Of a stretch of DNA of 19,199 bases, positions 1 through 8,056 are shown piece after piece. Positions within the stretch are counted from its first letter, which is position 1. Each line of letters begins with the position of its first letter. The DNA is from JADJQU01 sp035490315 (lineage in GTDB: Bacteria > Planctomycetota > UBA1135 > GCA-002686595). Both the position numbers and the translations under genes were made by a program. The DNA lies in assembly GCA_035490315.1 (NCBI GenBank), contig DATHET010000261.1, positions 1-19,199 on the forward strand, in the 5' to 3' direction. The notes below the pieces were generated by a model. The model did not search any database and had not been told where the DNA came from. It worked only from the letters and a program-made list of their open reading frames with translations.

Positions 1-300
1 CATGTGCGAGTGGTTGTCGATCACACCGGGAGCGAGGTGCTTGTCGCTGCCGTCGATCGCGAGAACTCCGGCGGGAACTTCGAGCGAGGTTCCGATCGCC
101 GCGATGTCGCCGTCGCGAACATAGACGTCGCCGCGCGTCTCGGGCCCGACCGCGGAGTGGATGATCACATTGCGGATCACGCAGGTTCCGCCGGTGTGCA
201 GCGTTGGCTTGCGCAGCGCGTTGGTTTCGAGGGCGTGGTCTCCGGCGAACGGCGGCGTCGCGTTCAGGCCGAGCAGGCAGAGCAGGATGGTGAGATGCAT
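1..300 (-). CDS. Amidohydrolase, N-terminal 100 residues only (runs off left edge)
   Basis: Read on the minus strand from an ATG at 298-300, the frame is open for exactly 100 codons to the window edge. The first ~18 residues (MHLTILLCLLGLNATPPFAG) look like a short signal peptide. A beta-strand-rich segment follows, with VRDGDIAAIG at about residues 68-77, and then LAPGVIDNHSHM at residues 89-100. The GxID-x-HxH pattern is the N-terminal metal-binding signature of the amidohydrolase superfamily (D-aminoacylase, imidazolonepropionase, dihydroorotase-like), with both histidines present at 97 and 99. The catalytic barrel lies outside the window, so the substrate cannot be told. It starts 16 bp after the stop of the amidohydrolase-like gene at 317-2260, with a weak GGGGAAA ribosome site, so the two are probably one operon. 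Export is inferred from the N-terminus. Confidence 0.85.
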   Translation of the reverse strand, partial: MHLTILLCLLGLNATPPFAGDHALETNALRKPTLHTGGTCVIRNVIIHSAVGPETRGDVYVRDGDIAAIGTSLEVPAGVLAIDGSDKHLAPGVIDNHSHM

Positions 301-316
301 CGTGGTTTCCCCGCGC

Positions 317-2260
317 TCAGCGCAGGTCCTCCTGCTTGGGCGAGCGGGTTGCCGTGAAGGGCGACACGTCCTCGCCGCCGCCGCGCTTCGTGGTCGCGTT
401 GCCCGACCAGGCGTCGTCTTCGAGCTCGCCGCTCAAGCCGATCGACATCTCGCGCTCGCCGAACGTGAACTTGCCGTCGACCGTCAACGTCGTGCCGCCG
501 AGGTGACCGGTGACGTCCGAGGTCGACTCGGTCTCGTCGCGCGGGTTCTTCATCGTCCATTTGCCGGTGACGGTGCCGTCGGTGCTCATCTCGAGCACCA
601 TGCGCGAGGTGCGCTTGCCCTGGCGGCCTTCGGTGACGACTTCCCAGCTGCCCGCCGCGCTCAGGCCTTCCTTGGGCTTGCCGGTGTTGCCCTTCTTCTC
701 CTTGATCTCGAATTCGTGGGGGTAGCCGTCGACGAACATCCACGCGACCTGGGCCTCCTTGCCGAACGGGTCGTCGGTCCACAGGGCGAAGGTCGCGTCC
801 TTGCCGGGAGCGATCACTCCCAGATGCTCGCCGAGTCCCAGCCATTGCGCGGGAGCCAGGCACAGGGCGTTCAATGCCACCTCGCGTGGCAGTCCTTGCT
901 CGACGAGCGTGCGGACTTTTTTCAGCAGATCGGAAGGCGAGGCCGAGCCGCTGCCGAAGCCAAAGCTGACTCCGGCCGCCTGCAGCTTCATCGCGCAGTC
1001 GCGGCCCTCTTCCCACAGCCGGCGCTTCTCCTCGCGCACGAGCAGCGGCTCTTCGTAGTCCCAGAGCTTGGCTTCGTCCTTGTCGGCCTTGGCTTTCTCC
1101 TCGGGTGTCTGCTTCTCGCCCGCGGGCTTGACTGCCGGAGCGTCGGCGGGTTTTTCGGCGGGCTTGTCCTGCACCGGAGGAGCGACCTCACCCGCAATGG
1201 GCGGCGGCGTCTGCTCGGGCGGCTTTTCCTCGCCGGGCTTCTTTTTCTTCGCGTCCTCTTCTTTCTTCTTCGCAGCTTCCTTTTCCTTCTCGTGCGGATC
1301 CTTGGGCTCTTCGCCCCACTCGAGGGTCAGCACGACGGGAACCTTGCGCGCAGCGAGCAGAGTGGCGAGCTTGTGCGCATCGCGGCCGCCGGCGACTCCG
1401 ACGTCGATGCCCTGCTCGTCGCCGAACTTGATCCAGCGCTCGATCGCCAGATCGGAATCCGCGGCGACCACCAGGCGCCGCTCGCGCAGGAGCAGCGGCC
1501 GGGCCGCCGAGAGCTCGGCGTCGAAGGCAGGCCTCGGGCCCGGTCGGTGCTGATTGAAACGCAGCTCGAGCTCGCGCTGGCGCGCGGCGTCGAGGAAGAA
1601 CTGGCGCAGCTGCGCCACGAAGCCCATCGACGTGCCGGGATAGCCCGGACCGCTGGCGCGGAACTCGCCGTGGCTGAAGGCGATCGGCAGCACGACCTGG
1701 TCGCGCGCCGCCGCCTCGCGGCTGGTGGCGAGCACGCTCGAGCCGGCCAGCAGCTCGCCAGTCGGAGCGCTGACCAGCCAGCCGAATCCTGATTCGCGGT
1801 AGCCCTTGGACTTGTCGCCGGGGAGATCGAAGACGTCGGCGGCCCGGAAAGCCGGCGCGATGCCCTTGCGATTGGCTTCGCGCATGTCGATCTGCACGTC
1901 CGAGCGCGTGCTCGTCGGCACGTCGCGCTCCGCCTTGACGGCGGGCGGCGCGCAGCCGGCCTGGGTGAACCCGTCGATGAAGGCCGGCACCGCGATCTGG
2001 CCCTTGCCGTCGATGACTCGCGCCCCGCTCGGCGTGGCCGCGTCGGCCGAGAGCACGCTCTCGATGCGTCCCTCGCGCAGCACGATGGTCATGTGCGCCG
2101 CGTCGGCCTTGGGATCGAGGCGCACGTCCTTGATCGCGATCGGCTGGGCCAGCGCGTGGGACTGTCCGCTCGAGGCAGCGGCGAGGGTCAAGAGGCTTGC
2201 GAGGATCGTCGCGGCGGCGGCGATCGGGACGCGAAGGCACGAAGCTCGTAGCGTGGGCAT
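317..2260 (-). CDS. Secreted amidohydrolase-like protein lacking the HxH motif, with a charged insert and a C-terminal beta-rich domain
   Basis: A 647-residue protein. I chose the ATG at 2258-2260 because it opens directly into a signal peptide (residues 1-38, with AAAATILASLLTLAAA); the frame extends 30 codons further upstream, but that part has no signal character. Residues 39-100 match the amidohydrolase N-terminal sandwich, but the usual GxIDxHTH is AFIDGFTQAG (93-102), so both histidines are absent. Residues 284-312 (VDVGVAGG-type strand, then RDAHKLATLLAARKVPVVL) and 430-515 (LNALCLAPAQWLGLGEHLG, then IAPGKDATFALWTDDPF) fit the COG1228 imidazolonepropionase-like group. Between them, residues about 318-400 form a Lys/Glu/Pro-rich low-complexity insert. 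Residues about 530-647 look like an added beta-barrel or lipocalin-like domain. It probably shares an operon with the intact-motif amidohydrolase at 1-300, so a non-catalytic partner or substrate-binding role is possible; that is inference. Confidence 0.85.
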   Translation of the reverse strand: MPTLRASCLRVPIAAAATILASLLTLAAASSGQSHALAQPIAIKDVRLDPKADAAHMTIVLREGRIESVLSADAATPSGARVIDGKGQIAVPAFIDGFTQAGCAPPAVKAERDVPTSTRSDVQIDMREANRKGIAPAFRAADVFDLPGDKSKGYRESGFGWLVSAPTGELLAGSSVLATSREAAARDQVVLPIAFSHGEFRASGPGYPGTSMGFVAQLRQFFLDAARQRELELRFNQHRPGPRPAFDAELSAARPLLLRERRLVVAADSDLAIERWIKFGDEQGIDVGVAGGRDAHKLATLLAARKVPVVLTLEWGEEPKDPHEKEKEAAKKKEEDAKKKKPGEEKPPEQTPPPIAGEVAPPVQDKPAEKPADAPAVKPAGEKQTPEEKAKADKDEAKLWDYEEPLLVREEKRRLWEEGRDCAMKLQAAGVSFGFGSGSASPSDLLKKVRTLVEQGLPREVALNALCLAPAQWLGLGEHLGVIAPGKDATFALWTDDPFGKEAQVAWMFVDGYPHEFEIKEKKGNTGKPKEGLSAAGSWEVVTEGRQGKRTSRMVLEMSTDGTVTGKWTMKNPRDETESTSDVTGHLGGTTLTVDGKFTFGEREMSIGLSGELEDDAWSGNATTKRGGGEDVSPFTATRSPKQEDLR

Positions 2261-2374
2261 GCGGTGCTCTTGGAGCGGGGGAGGGACGGCGCCAGGAACG
2301 GGCGGCGCATTGTGCCACGCGCGGCAGTGCCGGTGCGCGAACTTGGGCACCCGGATACGTACGCTTTGCGCCGC
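2261..2374. promoter_or_regulatory. Divergent intergenic region between the amidohydrolase operon and the EamA transporter gene
   Basis: This 114-bp gap separates two divergently transcribed genes, so it must carry, or sit within, both promoters. I see no convincing -35/-10 pair for either gene. No Shine-Dalgarno precedes the ATG at 2375, which leaves a short-leader or leaderless start for the transporter possible. Confidence 0.4.
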
Positions 2375-3364
2375 ATGGAATCTTCGTCGCCCAGACGGCG
2401 CCTGGCGCTGATCGCGATGCTCTCGATCACGATCATCTGGGGCTGGACCTTCGTCTGGATGAAGCAGGCGGCCGACGCAGGCGAGGCCTGGTTGCGAGCT
2501 TTGGCTCCCGCGAGCGCGGCGGGATCAGAGTTCCAGTACGCCGGAGTGCTCAGCGTCGTCGGGACTTTCATGGTGGTGCGCTTCAGCGCGGCGGCCGTGC
2601 TGCTCGCGCTGTTCTCGCGCCGCGCGCGGGCCGGGCTCGGGCGCGCGACCTGGATCGGCGGCTTGATGCTCGGCGGACTGCTGCTCGCGGGATTCTTTCT
2701 GCAGATGTTCGGCCTCGCGTCCGTGACCGCTTCGGTCAGCGCCTTCCTGACCAGTCTCTACGTCGTGTGCACCGCGGCGATCACCGCCGCACTCGCGCGC
2801 CGCGTCCCGCCGCGACAGTTGATGGTCGGCGCCCTGCTCGCGACCCTCGGCGCGGCTTACATCGGCGGGCCGCCTCAGGTTTCCTTCGGAATCGGCGAGT
2901 GGTTGACCATCGCCAGCGCGCTGGTCTTCGCGGTCCACATCGTGCTCACCGATCGCATCACGCGGCGCGTCGATCCCCTGGCCGTCACCTTGACCTCGTT
3001 CATCGTTGTCGCCGCGGGCTCCGCCGTCGCGGTGACGATCGGCTTCGCGTCGAGCCACACGCCGGCCGTCGGAGATGTCGCTCGCTTGCTCTCGGACAGG
3101 CATTTCCTGATTCCGCTCGTCTGCGCGAGCCTGTTCGCGACCTTGATCGCGATCAGCTTGATGAACCTCTTTCAGCGCGAGCTCGATCCCGTGCGCGCCG
3201 CGATCATCTACGCCATCGAGCCGGTCTTCGCCGCGCTGATCGCGATCGGCATCGGCATGGAGCATCCCAATCGCTGGCTGTTCGTCGGCGGGGGTGCGCT
3301 GCTCGCGGGCAATCTGGTGGCGGAAATCCGCCGCGCGCCGCGGACTCGAGCCCCGAGTCCCTGA
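2375..3364 (+). CDS. EamA/DMT-family membrane transporter
   Basis: A 329-residue, very hydrophobic protein with the ten-helix plan of drug/metabolite transporters (two EamA repeats). The first repeat begins with LALIAMLSITIIWGWTFVWM, where the WGxxF motif of TM1 is visible, and carries on through LYVVCTAAITAALARRVPPR and LMVGALLATLGAAYIGG. The second repeat begins near GEWLTIASALVFAVHIVLTD and ends with RAAIIYAIEPVFAALIAI and the last helix WLFVGGGALLAGNLVAEI; the IExVFA element of the EamA C-terminus is clear. About 30 extra residues separate TM1 and TM2 (AADAGEAWLRALAPASAAGS onward), longer than usual. The ATG at 2375 was chosen because the 37 codons upstream are not membrane-like and overlap the divergent promoter region. 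The substrate (metabolite, amino acid or drug) cannot be inferred. Confidence 0.9.
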   Translation: MESSSPRRRLALIAMLSITIIWGWTFVWMKQAADAGEAWLRALAPASAAGSEFQYAGVLSVVGTFMVVRFSAAAVLLALFSRRARAGLGRATWIGGLMLGGLLLAGFFLQMFGLASVTASVSAFLTSLYVVCTAAITAALARRVPPRQLMVGALLATLGAAYIGGPPQVSFGIGEWLTIASALVFAVHIVLTDRITRRVDPLAVTLTSFIVVAAGSAVAVTIGFASSHTPAVGDVARLLSDRHFLIPLVCASLFATLIAISLMNLFQRELDPVRAAIIYAIEPVFAALIAIGIGMEHPNRWLFVGGGALLAGNLVAEIRRAPRTRAPSP

Positions 3365-3391
3365 ACGACTCTCCAGTCGGCGGGAGGGTTG

Positions 3392-3400
3392 TGCTAAACT
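3392..3400 (+). promoter_or_regulatory. Possible extended -10 element upstream of the Fe-S assembly gene
   Basis: TGTGCTAAACT contains a TGn extension followed by TAAACT (3395-3400), about 60 nt before the ATG at 3463. No recognisable -35 hexamer sits 16-18 nt upstream, so this is only a candidate. Readthrough from the transporter gene, which ends at 3364, is an equally good explanation. Confidence 0.25.
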
Positions 3401-3462
3401 GCGGGTCGCCGTCGGCCTGCCGGACGGTTCCAGAAACCCCAGGCTCCGCACCCGAAAGCGCC

Positions 3463-3783
3463 ATGACGACGTCGACGATCGATCAGCTGTACTCCGAGCT
3501 CAAGCAAGTCTTCGATCCGGAGATCCCGGTCAACATCATCGACCTGGGACTGGTCTACGACGTCACGGTCGACGGCGAAGTCTGCAACGTCAAGATGACC
3601 TTGACCTCGCAGTCCTGCCCGGAAGCGAAGACCATCCCCGACGTGGTCCGCCGCCGCTGCAACACCGTCCCGGGTATCAAGAGCACCCAGGTCGACATCG
3701 TCTGGGAACCGGCCTGGTCGCCGCAGCGCATCTCCGAGGAGGGTCGCAAGATCCTCGGCATCGAGGACGGCGGCGGCGAGTAG
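3463..3783 (+). CDS. sufT: MIP18/DUF59-family Fe-S cluster assembly protein (SufT-like)
   Basis: A 106-residue single-domain protein. It shows VFDPEIPVNIIDLGLVYDV (residues 16-34), the hallmark N-terminal signature of the MIP18 (DUF59) family, the conserved cysteine in TSQSCPEAKTI (C52), and the C-terminal VWEPAWSPQRISEEGRKILG block (80-99) found in SufT/YitW-type members. The family helps mature iron-sulfur proteins, probably by carrying clusters or assisting their insertion through the conserved cysteine; it acts in the cytoplasm. The ATG at 3463 was preferred because the same frame is open far upstream but without family similarity; a weak GAAAG lies 4 nt before it. No sufBCDS genes flank it, so it stands apart from a suf operon here. 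It is 98 bp downstream of the transporter gene and ends in a strong terminator. Confidence 0.92.
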   Translation: MTTSTIDQLYSELKQVFDPEIPVNIIDLGLVYDVTVDGEVCNVKMTLTSQSCPEAKTIPDVVRRRCNTVPGIKSTQVDIVWEPAWSPQRISEEGRKILGIEDGGGE

Positions 3784-3800
3784 CTGTTGCCCGTGAAATG

Positions 3801-3841
3801 AAAGCCGGGCGCGCGACCTTCGTCGCGCGCCCGGTTTTTTT
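3801..3841 (+). terminator. Intrinsic (rho-independent) terminator after the SufT-like gene
   Basis: A perfect 13-bp GC-rich stem, 3805-3817 pairing with 3822-3834, closes a CTTC tetraloop. Seven T residues (3835-3841) follow directly. Three A residues (3801-3803) on the other side could make it partly functional for the convergent gene that ends at 3855. Confidence 0.92.
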
Positions 3842-3854
3842 CACGCGCGGCGGA

Positions 3855-5399
3855 TCACTGTCCGCAGGCGAAGAGCTTCGCGTCGTTGATCGCGTACACG
3901 GTTCCGTCAGGACCCATGGCCGTCGGCGTGTAGGCCTCGCCGATCCCGGCGGTCAGCACCACCGCTTGCGAAAGCGTGTTGGTCGCGAAGTCCCAGCGGT
4001 AGAGGATTCCGTCCTCGCAATTGACCAGGCCGCACTTGGAGACCGGATCGATCGCGGCCGTATTGATGCACCACTCGCGTACGGCGTTGGGACTGTTGGG
4101 ACCGAAGGAGCCCGGGTCGGGAGTCGGCCCGGCCTTGACCAGGACTTCCTTCATGACCGTGACGCCGGAGATCGGGTCGATCTGCGTCTGGGTCGGGTCG
4201 AGCACCGCGATCTTGTTGACTCCGTCGCCGCCGGTCGACGCGTAGTTGTTGTACTTGGTCAGGATCAAGTACTGCGCGCCGCCGGTGTACTGCGGAACCA
4301 GCGAGGAGGAGAAGATCGAGGCCGTGTCGTCCCAGCCGAAGGCGCCGGGAGGGAAGCTCGCGGCCGAGAGGGCGCCGTCCATGTGCAGCATCCAACCGCG
4401 CAGGTGGTTGGAATAGAACGGATTCTCGAGCACGCCGTAGAACACGTCGCCGTTGGGCGCGACCGAGGGCGAGGCCGTGCCGTCGTCGAAAAGGTGGGAA
4501 TCTGCGGCAGAACCCGGGTCTTTCAAGCGTTTCTTGCTGACCAGGGCGAGGCTCGTGCTGTCCAGGCAGAGCATGTAGCCGTAGTTGCTGCCGTCGCGCA
4601 CCGCGAGGTAAAGCTTCGAGCCGTCGTTGGAAAGCGCCGGCGCGCAGTTGGTGACCACCTGGTCGATCGAATTGTCGCCGGAAACCGTCCGCGCGGAGAC
4701 CCAGGTCCCGTTGCCATGGTTGTCGACTCGGGCGATGCCGCTCGTGAGATTCAAGGGAGTCGCGCCGGTGCACACGAAGCCGAAGTAGACGTTGCTAGCC
4801 TTGTCGCAGGTCAGCGGCGTGTTGATCTTGACCTGCGTGTCGTAAGTCGAGGGCGCCGCGTTGTAGTTCGCGAGTCCGTAGAAGGCCTCGCGCTGGACGC
4901 CCATGATCGCCGTGTCGGCGCTGTTGCGACGGAGCACGGTTCCGCCGGCCGCGGGCATGACCACTTGATTGTTGGGGGTGAGCGTCGAGCCGCAGGAAGG
5001 CGTCCAGCCGTGGGGCGGCAGCGAGTAGTCGAGGGGCTGGGTCCAGATCAGCGCTCCGGTGCTGCCCTTGCGGCACTCCATCCTGTAGGTGTCGAACTGG
5101 CCGGTCTTGACCGTCACCAGGACGTTGTTGCGCGGCGTGATCAGCGGCGTGCCGTAGTGCACGAACAGCAGATTGCCCGAGTACTGAGGTTGCAGGTCGA
5201 CCGGCGTCTGCCAGTGGATCTGATTGAGCGGTTGCGCCGCCACGCCGCCGACCGCGGTGTGCTGGGCGTTGTGGCCGTAGCCCGGCCAGCCGCGCAACCA
5301 GAAGGGCAGGTTGTTGACCGGAGGCGCGAATCCGAGCAGCGCGATCGCGGCTGCGGTGCACGACAATCCGACGAGCGCAACACCAGTGCAAAGTTTCAT
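3855..5399 (-). CDS. Secreted PQQ/WD-like beta-propeller repeat protein
   Basis: A 514-residue protein with a signal peptide (MKLCTGVALVGLSCTAAAIA, then LLGFAP). The mature protein begins with a region like the W-P-x-x-GHDAQHTG opening of PQQ-type propeller proteins (WPGYGHNAQHTAVG, about residues 38-51). It continues with repeated short strands of the form 'N-G-D-V-F/Y-Y/F' and 'G-T-V-Y-A-I', for example APNGDVFYGV and MGPDGTVYAI near the C-terminus, and GALIW followed by DPT segments. The protein is rich in Gly, Asn and Thr and contains roughly ten cysteines, consistent with disulfides in an exported protein. No catalytic motif is visible; PQQ binding itself is not shown, and a structural or ligand-binding role is equally likely. 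AAGGA lies 10 nt before the ATG at 5397-5399. It stands alone, convergent with the Fe-S gene. Confidence 0.85.
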   Translation of the reverse strand: MKLCTGVALVGLSCTAAAIALLGFAPPVNNLPFWLRGWPGYGHNAQHTAVGGVAAQPLNQIHWQTPVDLQPQYSGNLLFVHYGTPLITPRNNVLVTVKTGQFDTYRMECRKGSTGALIWTQPLDYSLPPHGWTPSCGSTLTPNNQVVMPAAGGTVLRRNSADTAIMGVQREAFYGLANYNAAPSTYDTQVKINTPLTCDKASNVYFGFVCTGATPLNLTSGIARVDNHGNGTWVSARTVSGDNSIDQVVTNCAPALSNDGSKLYLAVRDGSNYGYMLCLDSTSLALVSKKRLKDPGSAADSHLFDDGTASPSVAPNGDVFYGVLENPFYSNHLRGWMLHMDGALSAASFPPGAFGWDDTASIFSSSLVPQYTGGAQYLILTKYNNYASTGGDGVNKIAVLDPTQTQIDPISGVTVMKEVLVKAGPTPDPGSFGPNSPNAVREWCINTAAIDPVSKCGLVNCEDGILYRWDFATNTLSQAVVLTAGIGEAYTPTAMGPDGTVYAINDAKLFACGQ

Positions 5400-5463
5400 C
5401 GAGGAGCCATCCTTGGGAAGCGGCCGCGCGGCAAGCGCAGCCTGCAGGAAATCGGCGGTGTGG

Positions 5464-5488
5464 GGGCAGCCTGTATCTTACGCTGCCC
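5464..5488. repeat. 7-bp inverted repeat upstream of the propeller gene
   Basis: GGGCAGC (5464-5470) and GCTGCCC (5482-5488) flank an 11-bp AT-richer spacer. On the minus strand the spacer contains TAAGAT, a possible -10 element, about 75 bp before the propeller gene start. The same place is about 50 bp after the stop of the peptidase-MA-like gene. It could be an operator, a weak terminator, or chance. Confidence 0.3.
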
Positions 5489-5536
5489 TGGCTCACCCGA
5501 TACGAGGCCGCCGCGACGGCTTGGAGAACTCGCTCC

Positions 5537-8053
5537 TCAGGGGAAGACTTCGAGCACGGTCCCCGACAGCTCGGTGCGCCCGTTCTTGGCGAACACGCCG
5601 ATGTAGGCCGTCTTCGGAAGTGGCTCCTCGAGCTTGAGTTCCACCGGTGGGCGAGCGCCGACTTTGATGACGATGCGGTCGTCTGCGTAGACGTGCACCG
5701 AGAAATCCGGACTTTCGTCCTTGGCGACCAGAGACGCGAGCTTGTCGACCTTCACCCCGAGCTCGGAGCCCCCTTTTTCGTAGCGCCTCACGACCAGCTG
5801 ACCCCTTCCGTCGATGGCCGCGACGAACCATTGGGCTGTCGGAGTGCCCGAGAACACGACGCCCTGGGACGTAGTGCGGGAGATCTCGCCGACGCGGCCC
5901 AATTTGCAGCGCAGCTCGTATTCGCCGCTGAGCGGAATGGCATTGAAGATGCGACCGACGGGGCGCACGCCGCCGATGCTGAGCACGCCCTCGCCGGGAT
6001 CGAACTTGTCTTCCGTGTTGTCGAAGATCGTGACCCAGGCGCTGGGTCGGCCGCCGATGCGGTACAGCGCTCCGTGCAGGAGGCCCGCGTCGCGCGCCTT
6101 GAGACGCAGCGTCTCGGCCTGCTCCTTCAAGGGCTTGCTGTCGAGGGCGTCGGCGAACAGGGTCGAGACCTCGTAGGAGGTCAAGGTCATCGGCGTCTCG
6201 CTCGCCTGGTACTGCTCCATCAGCTTGATCGCTTGGTTGGCGAAGTTCCTGGCGCGAGTCTTGGCCAGACGCAGCGGCTGGTTCTTCGTGTCGAGCTTCG
6301 TCAGTCGCTTCTCGAGCTCTTCGTAGCGCTCGGGCTCGAGCGTGGTGTCGCCTCTGTCCGCCTTGTCGAGAACCTCTTCGAGGACCGCGGCCGTGCCCTG
6401 CGGGCGGCCCATGCGCTCGAGCACGTCGGCCTGCAGCACGACCAGGTCCGGATCGATCTTGTCCTCGCCGTCGATCGTCTTGCGGATGAATTCCAGGTGT
6501 CCTAGCGCGCGCGTCAAGAGCTCGAGCTCGGGTACCTTCGGAGTCTTCTCGGCCTTCGCCTTGTCCGCCGCGGCGATGTACATCTTCGCCTTGTCGACGC
6601 GCAGGTCGCGGCGCCGCGCGCCCTCGTGGTTCAGCGGGTAGACCTCGTTCAAGATCCAGTTGCGCCAGCGCGCGACCCAGGCGTCGAGCTCCATCGCTCC
6701 ACCCGGCGCGCTGGGCACCAGGAAAGTCTGCTTGAACAGCTCCATCGGTTCGGCGCCGGTGCGCGCGATGGTTTCGCGATAGGTCGAGTACAGCGGACGG
6801 AAGACGTATTCAAGCGTGACCGGATCCTCGTACTGCTGCAGGAAGTACACGAGTCCCCAGCCGTACGAATAGTATTCGCCGGGATAGGAGCCGGGCTCGT
6901 TGAAGGAAAGCACCTCGGCGACGGTCGGGCCGCGGCCGCCGGTCAATTGATATTGCAGGGCCCGCAGGCGTCCGTCCGCGGCTTCGGGCCAGAGCACTTT
7001 GCGGTCGGACATCGCTGTCGCGCCTTCGAAGAACGACGCGGTGCCTTCATTGATCCAGGCCGGCACGTTGCCGCCCTTGGCCAGCATGGTCATGAAGTTG
7101 TGGCTGGCCTCGTGGTACAGCGTCATCAGCATCTGGTCGCGCGAGCCCGACTCGGAGCCGGTGTCGTAGCAGGTGACTTTCCACTCGCTGGGCGACCACC
7201 AACCCCCGAGTCCAGGCCGCTGTTCGCCAGGCCACTCCTTCATCATGTCATCGTGCGTGGCGAGGATGCGGATCGTCGGCTTCTGCGAATTGACGCGGGT
7301 CGCATCGTTGTCGAAGTAGATCTGCACGTAGTAGTTGAAGATGTCATCCATCACGTCGCTGACGCGCTGGGTCTCGTTCTGGTCGAGGTAGGACTCGAAG
7401 TGGTAGTGCTTGCCCTCGAGCTTCACCAAAGGACGCGCTCCCTCCGAGCTCGCGTCCGAGCCGCTCGCATCGAGATTGACCGCTTCCTTCGCCGCGCGGA
7501 TCTTCGTGGCCAGCTCGACGATCGACTTCTTGATCGCGCCGCTCGCGATCGGCTCGAGCGAAGTCAGGATCGACAAGGCGCGCTCGGTGTGGCCGGTCTC
7601 GTAGAGCTTCTGGCAGTTCTCCAGCAGATTCTTCGTGATGTTGAGCATCAGCGCCGAGCGGCGCGTGTACAGCGGGTCGGCGCGCAAGAGGTTGGCCTTG
7701 AGCGCTTTCTGCGGGGCTTCGACGTCCCCGACGAGCTTCAAGGCCAGCTCGAAATGATGCGCCGCCTCGTCCTTGCGACCGAGCTGCAGCAGCGCCTGGC
7801 CGAGCACGTCCTCGAGATCGACCGTGCCCACCGCGCGCGTGAGAAAGGCCGTGATCAGGTCGGCAGCCTTCTGCGGATCCTTCGCGGTCAGGGCCGCGCG
7901 CGCATCGGCAAGGGTCTCCTTCTCCGACTTTTCCTGCAGCAGGAGGGGCGCGGGGCTCGCGCTGGGCGGCGCGGCGACGGCGCTCCTCCAGCAGATCGGA
8001 GCGAGCAGGATGGCGGCGAAGAGCGGGGCGCGAGCGCGCGAGGGAATCATCAT
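5537..8053 (-). CDS. Secreted TPR/peptidase-MA-like (gluzincin) metalloprotein with C-terminal jelly-roll-like domain
   Basis: An 838-residue protein with a signal peptide (LFAAILLAPICWRSAVAA, residues 11-28). Residues about 45-190 are helical repeats of TPR type (e.g. LADARAALTAKDPQKAADLI and GQALLQLGRKDEAAHHFELA). The central domain has a zinc-protease signature: HEASH at 314-318 and the third-ligand motif NEGTASFFEG at 335-344, with E336 predicted to bind zinc and E315 to be catalytic; YYSYGWGLVYFLQQY (394-408) follows, as in peptidase-MA-like proteins. After more helical repeats (about 480-665), residues about 670-838 look like a concanavalin/DUF1080-type beta-sandwich (WVTIFDNTEDKF, then VVFSGTPTAQWFVAAID). 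Two ATGs are adjacent (8048-8053). It starts only 3 bp after the upstream gene's stop, so the two are very likely co-transcribed and translationally coupled. The protease substrate is unknown. Confidence 0.87.
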   Translation of the reverse strand: MMIPSRARAPLFAAILLAPICWRSAVAAPPSASPAPLLLQEKSEKETLADARAALTAKDPQKAADLITAFLTRAVGTVDLEDVLGQALLQLGRKDEAAHHFELALKLVGDVEAPQKALKANLLRADPLYTRRSALMLNITKNLLENCQKLYETGHTERALSILTSLEPIASGAIKKSIVELATKIRAAKEAVNLDASGSDASSEGARPLVKLEGKHYHFESYLDQNETQRVSDVMDDIFNYYVQIYFDNDATRVNSQKPTIRILATHDDMMKEWPGEQRPGLGGWWSPSEWKVTCYDTGSESGSRDQMLMTLYHEASHNFMTMLAKGGNVPAWINEGTASFFEGATAMSDRKVLWPEAADGRLRALQYQLTGGRGPTVAEVLSFNEPGSYPGEYYSYGWGLVYFLQQYEDPVTLEYVFRPLYSTYRETIARTGAEPMELFKQTFLVPSAPGGAMELDAWVARWRNWILNEVYPLNHEGARRRDLRVDKAKMYIAAADKAKAEKTPKVPELELLTRALGHLEFIRKTIDGEDKIDPDLVVLQADVLERMGRPQGTAAVLEEVLDKADRGDTTLEPERYEELEKRLTKLDTKNQPLRLAKTRARNFANQAIKLMEQYQASETPMTLTSYEVSTLFADALDSKPLKEQAETLRLKARDAGLLHGALYRIGGRPSAWVTIFDNTEDKFDPGEGVLSIGGVRPVGRIFNAIPLSGEYELRCKLGRVGEISRTTSQGVVFSGTPTAQWFVAAIDGRGQLVVRRYEKGGSELGVKVDKLASLVAKDESPDFSVHVYADDRIVIKVGARPPVELKLEEPLPKTAYIGVFAKNGRTELSGTVLEVFP

Positions 8054-8056
8054 GAG

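Noticed and set aside
161..1792. A 543-codon plus-strand frame opposite the amidohydrolase-like gene
   Set aside because: Its composition is that of an antisense shadow; the minus-strand protein matches a known family.
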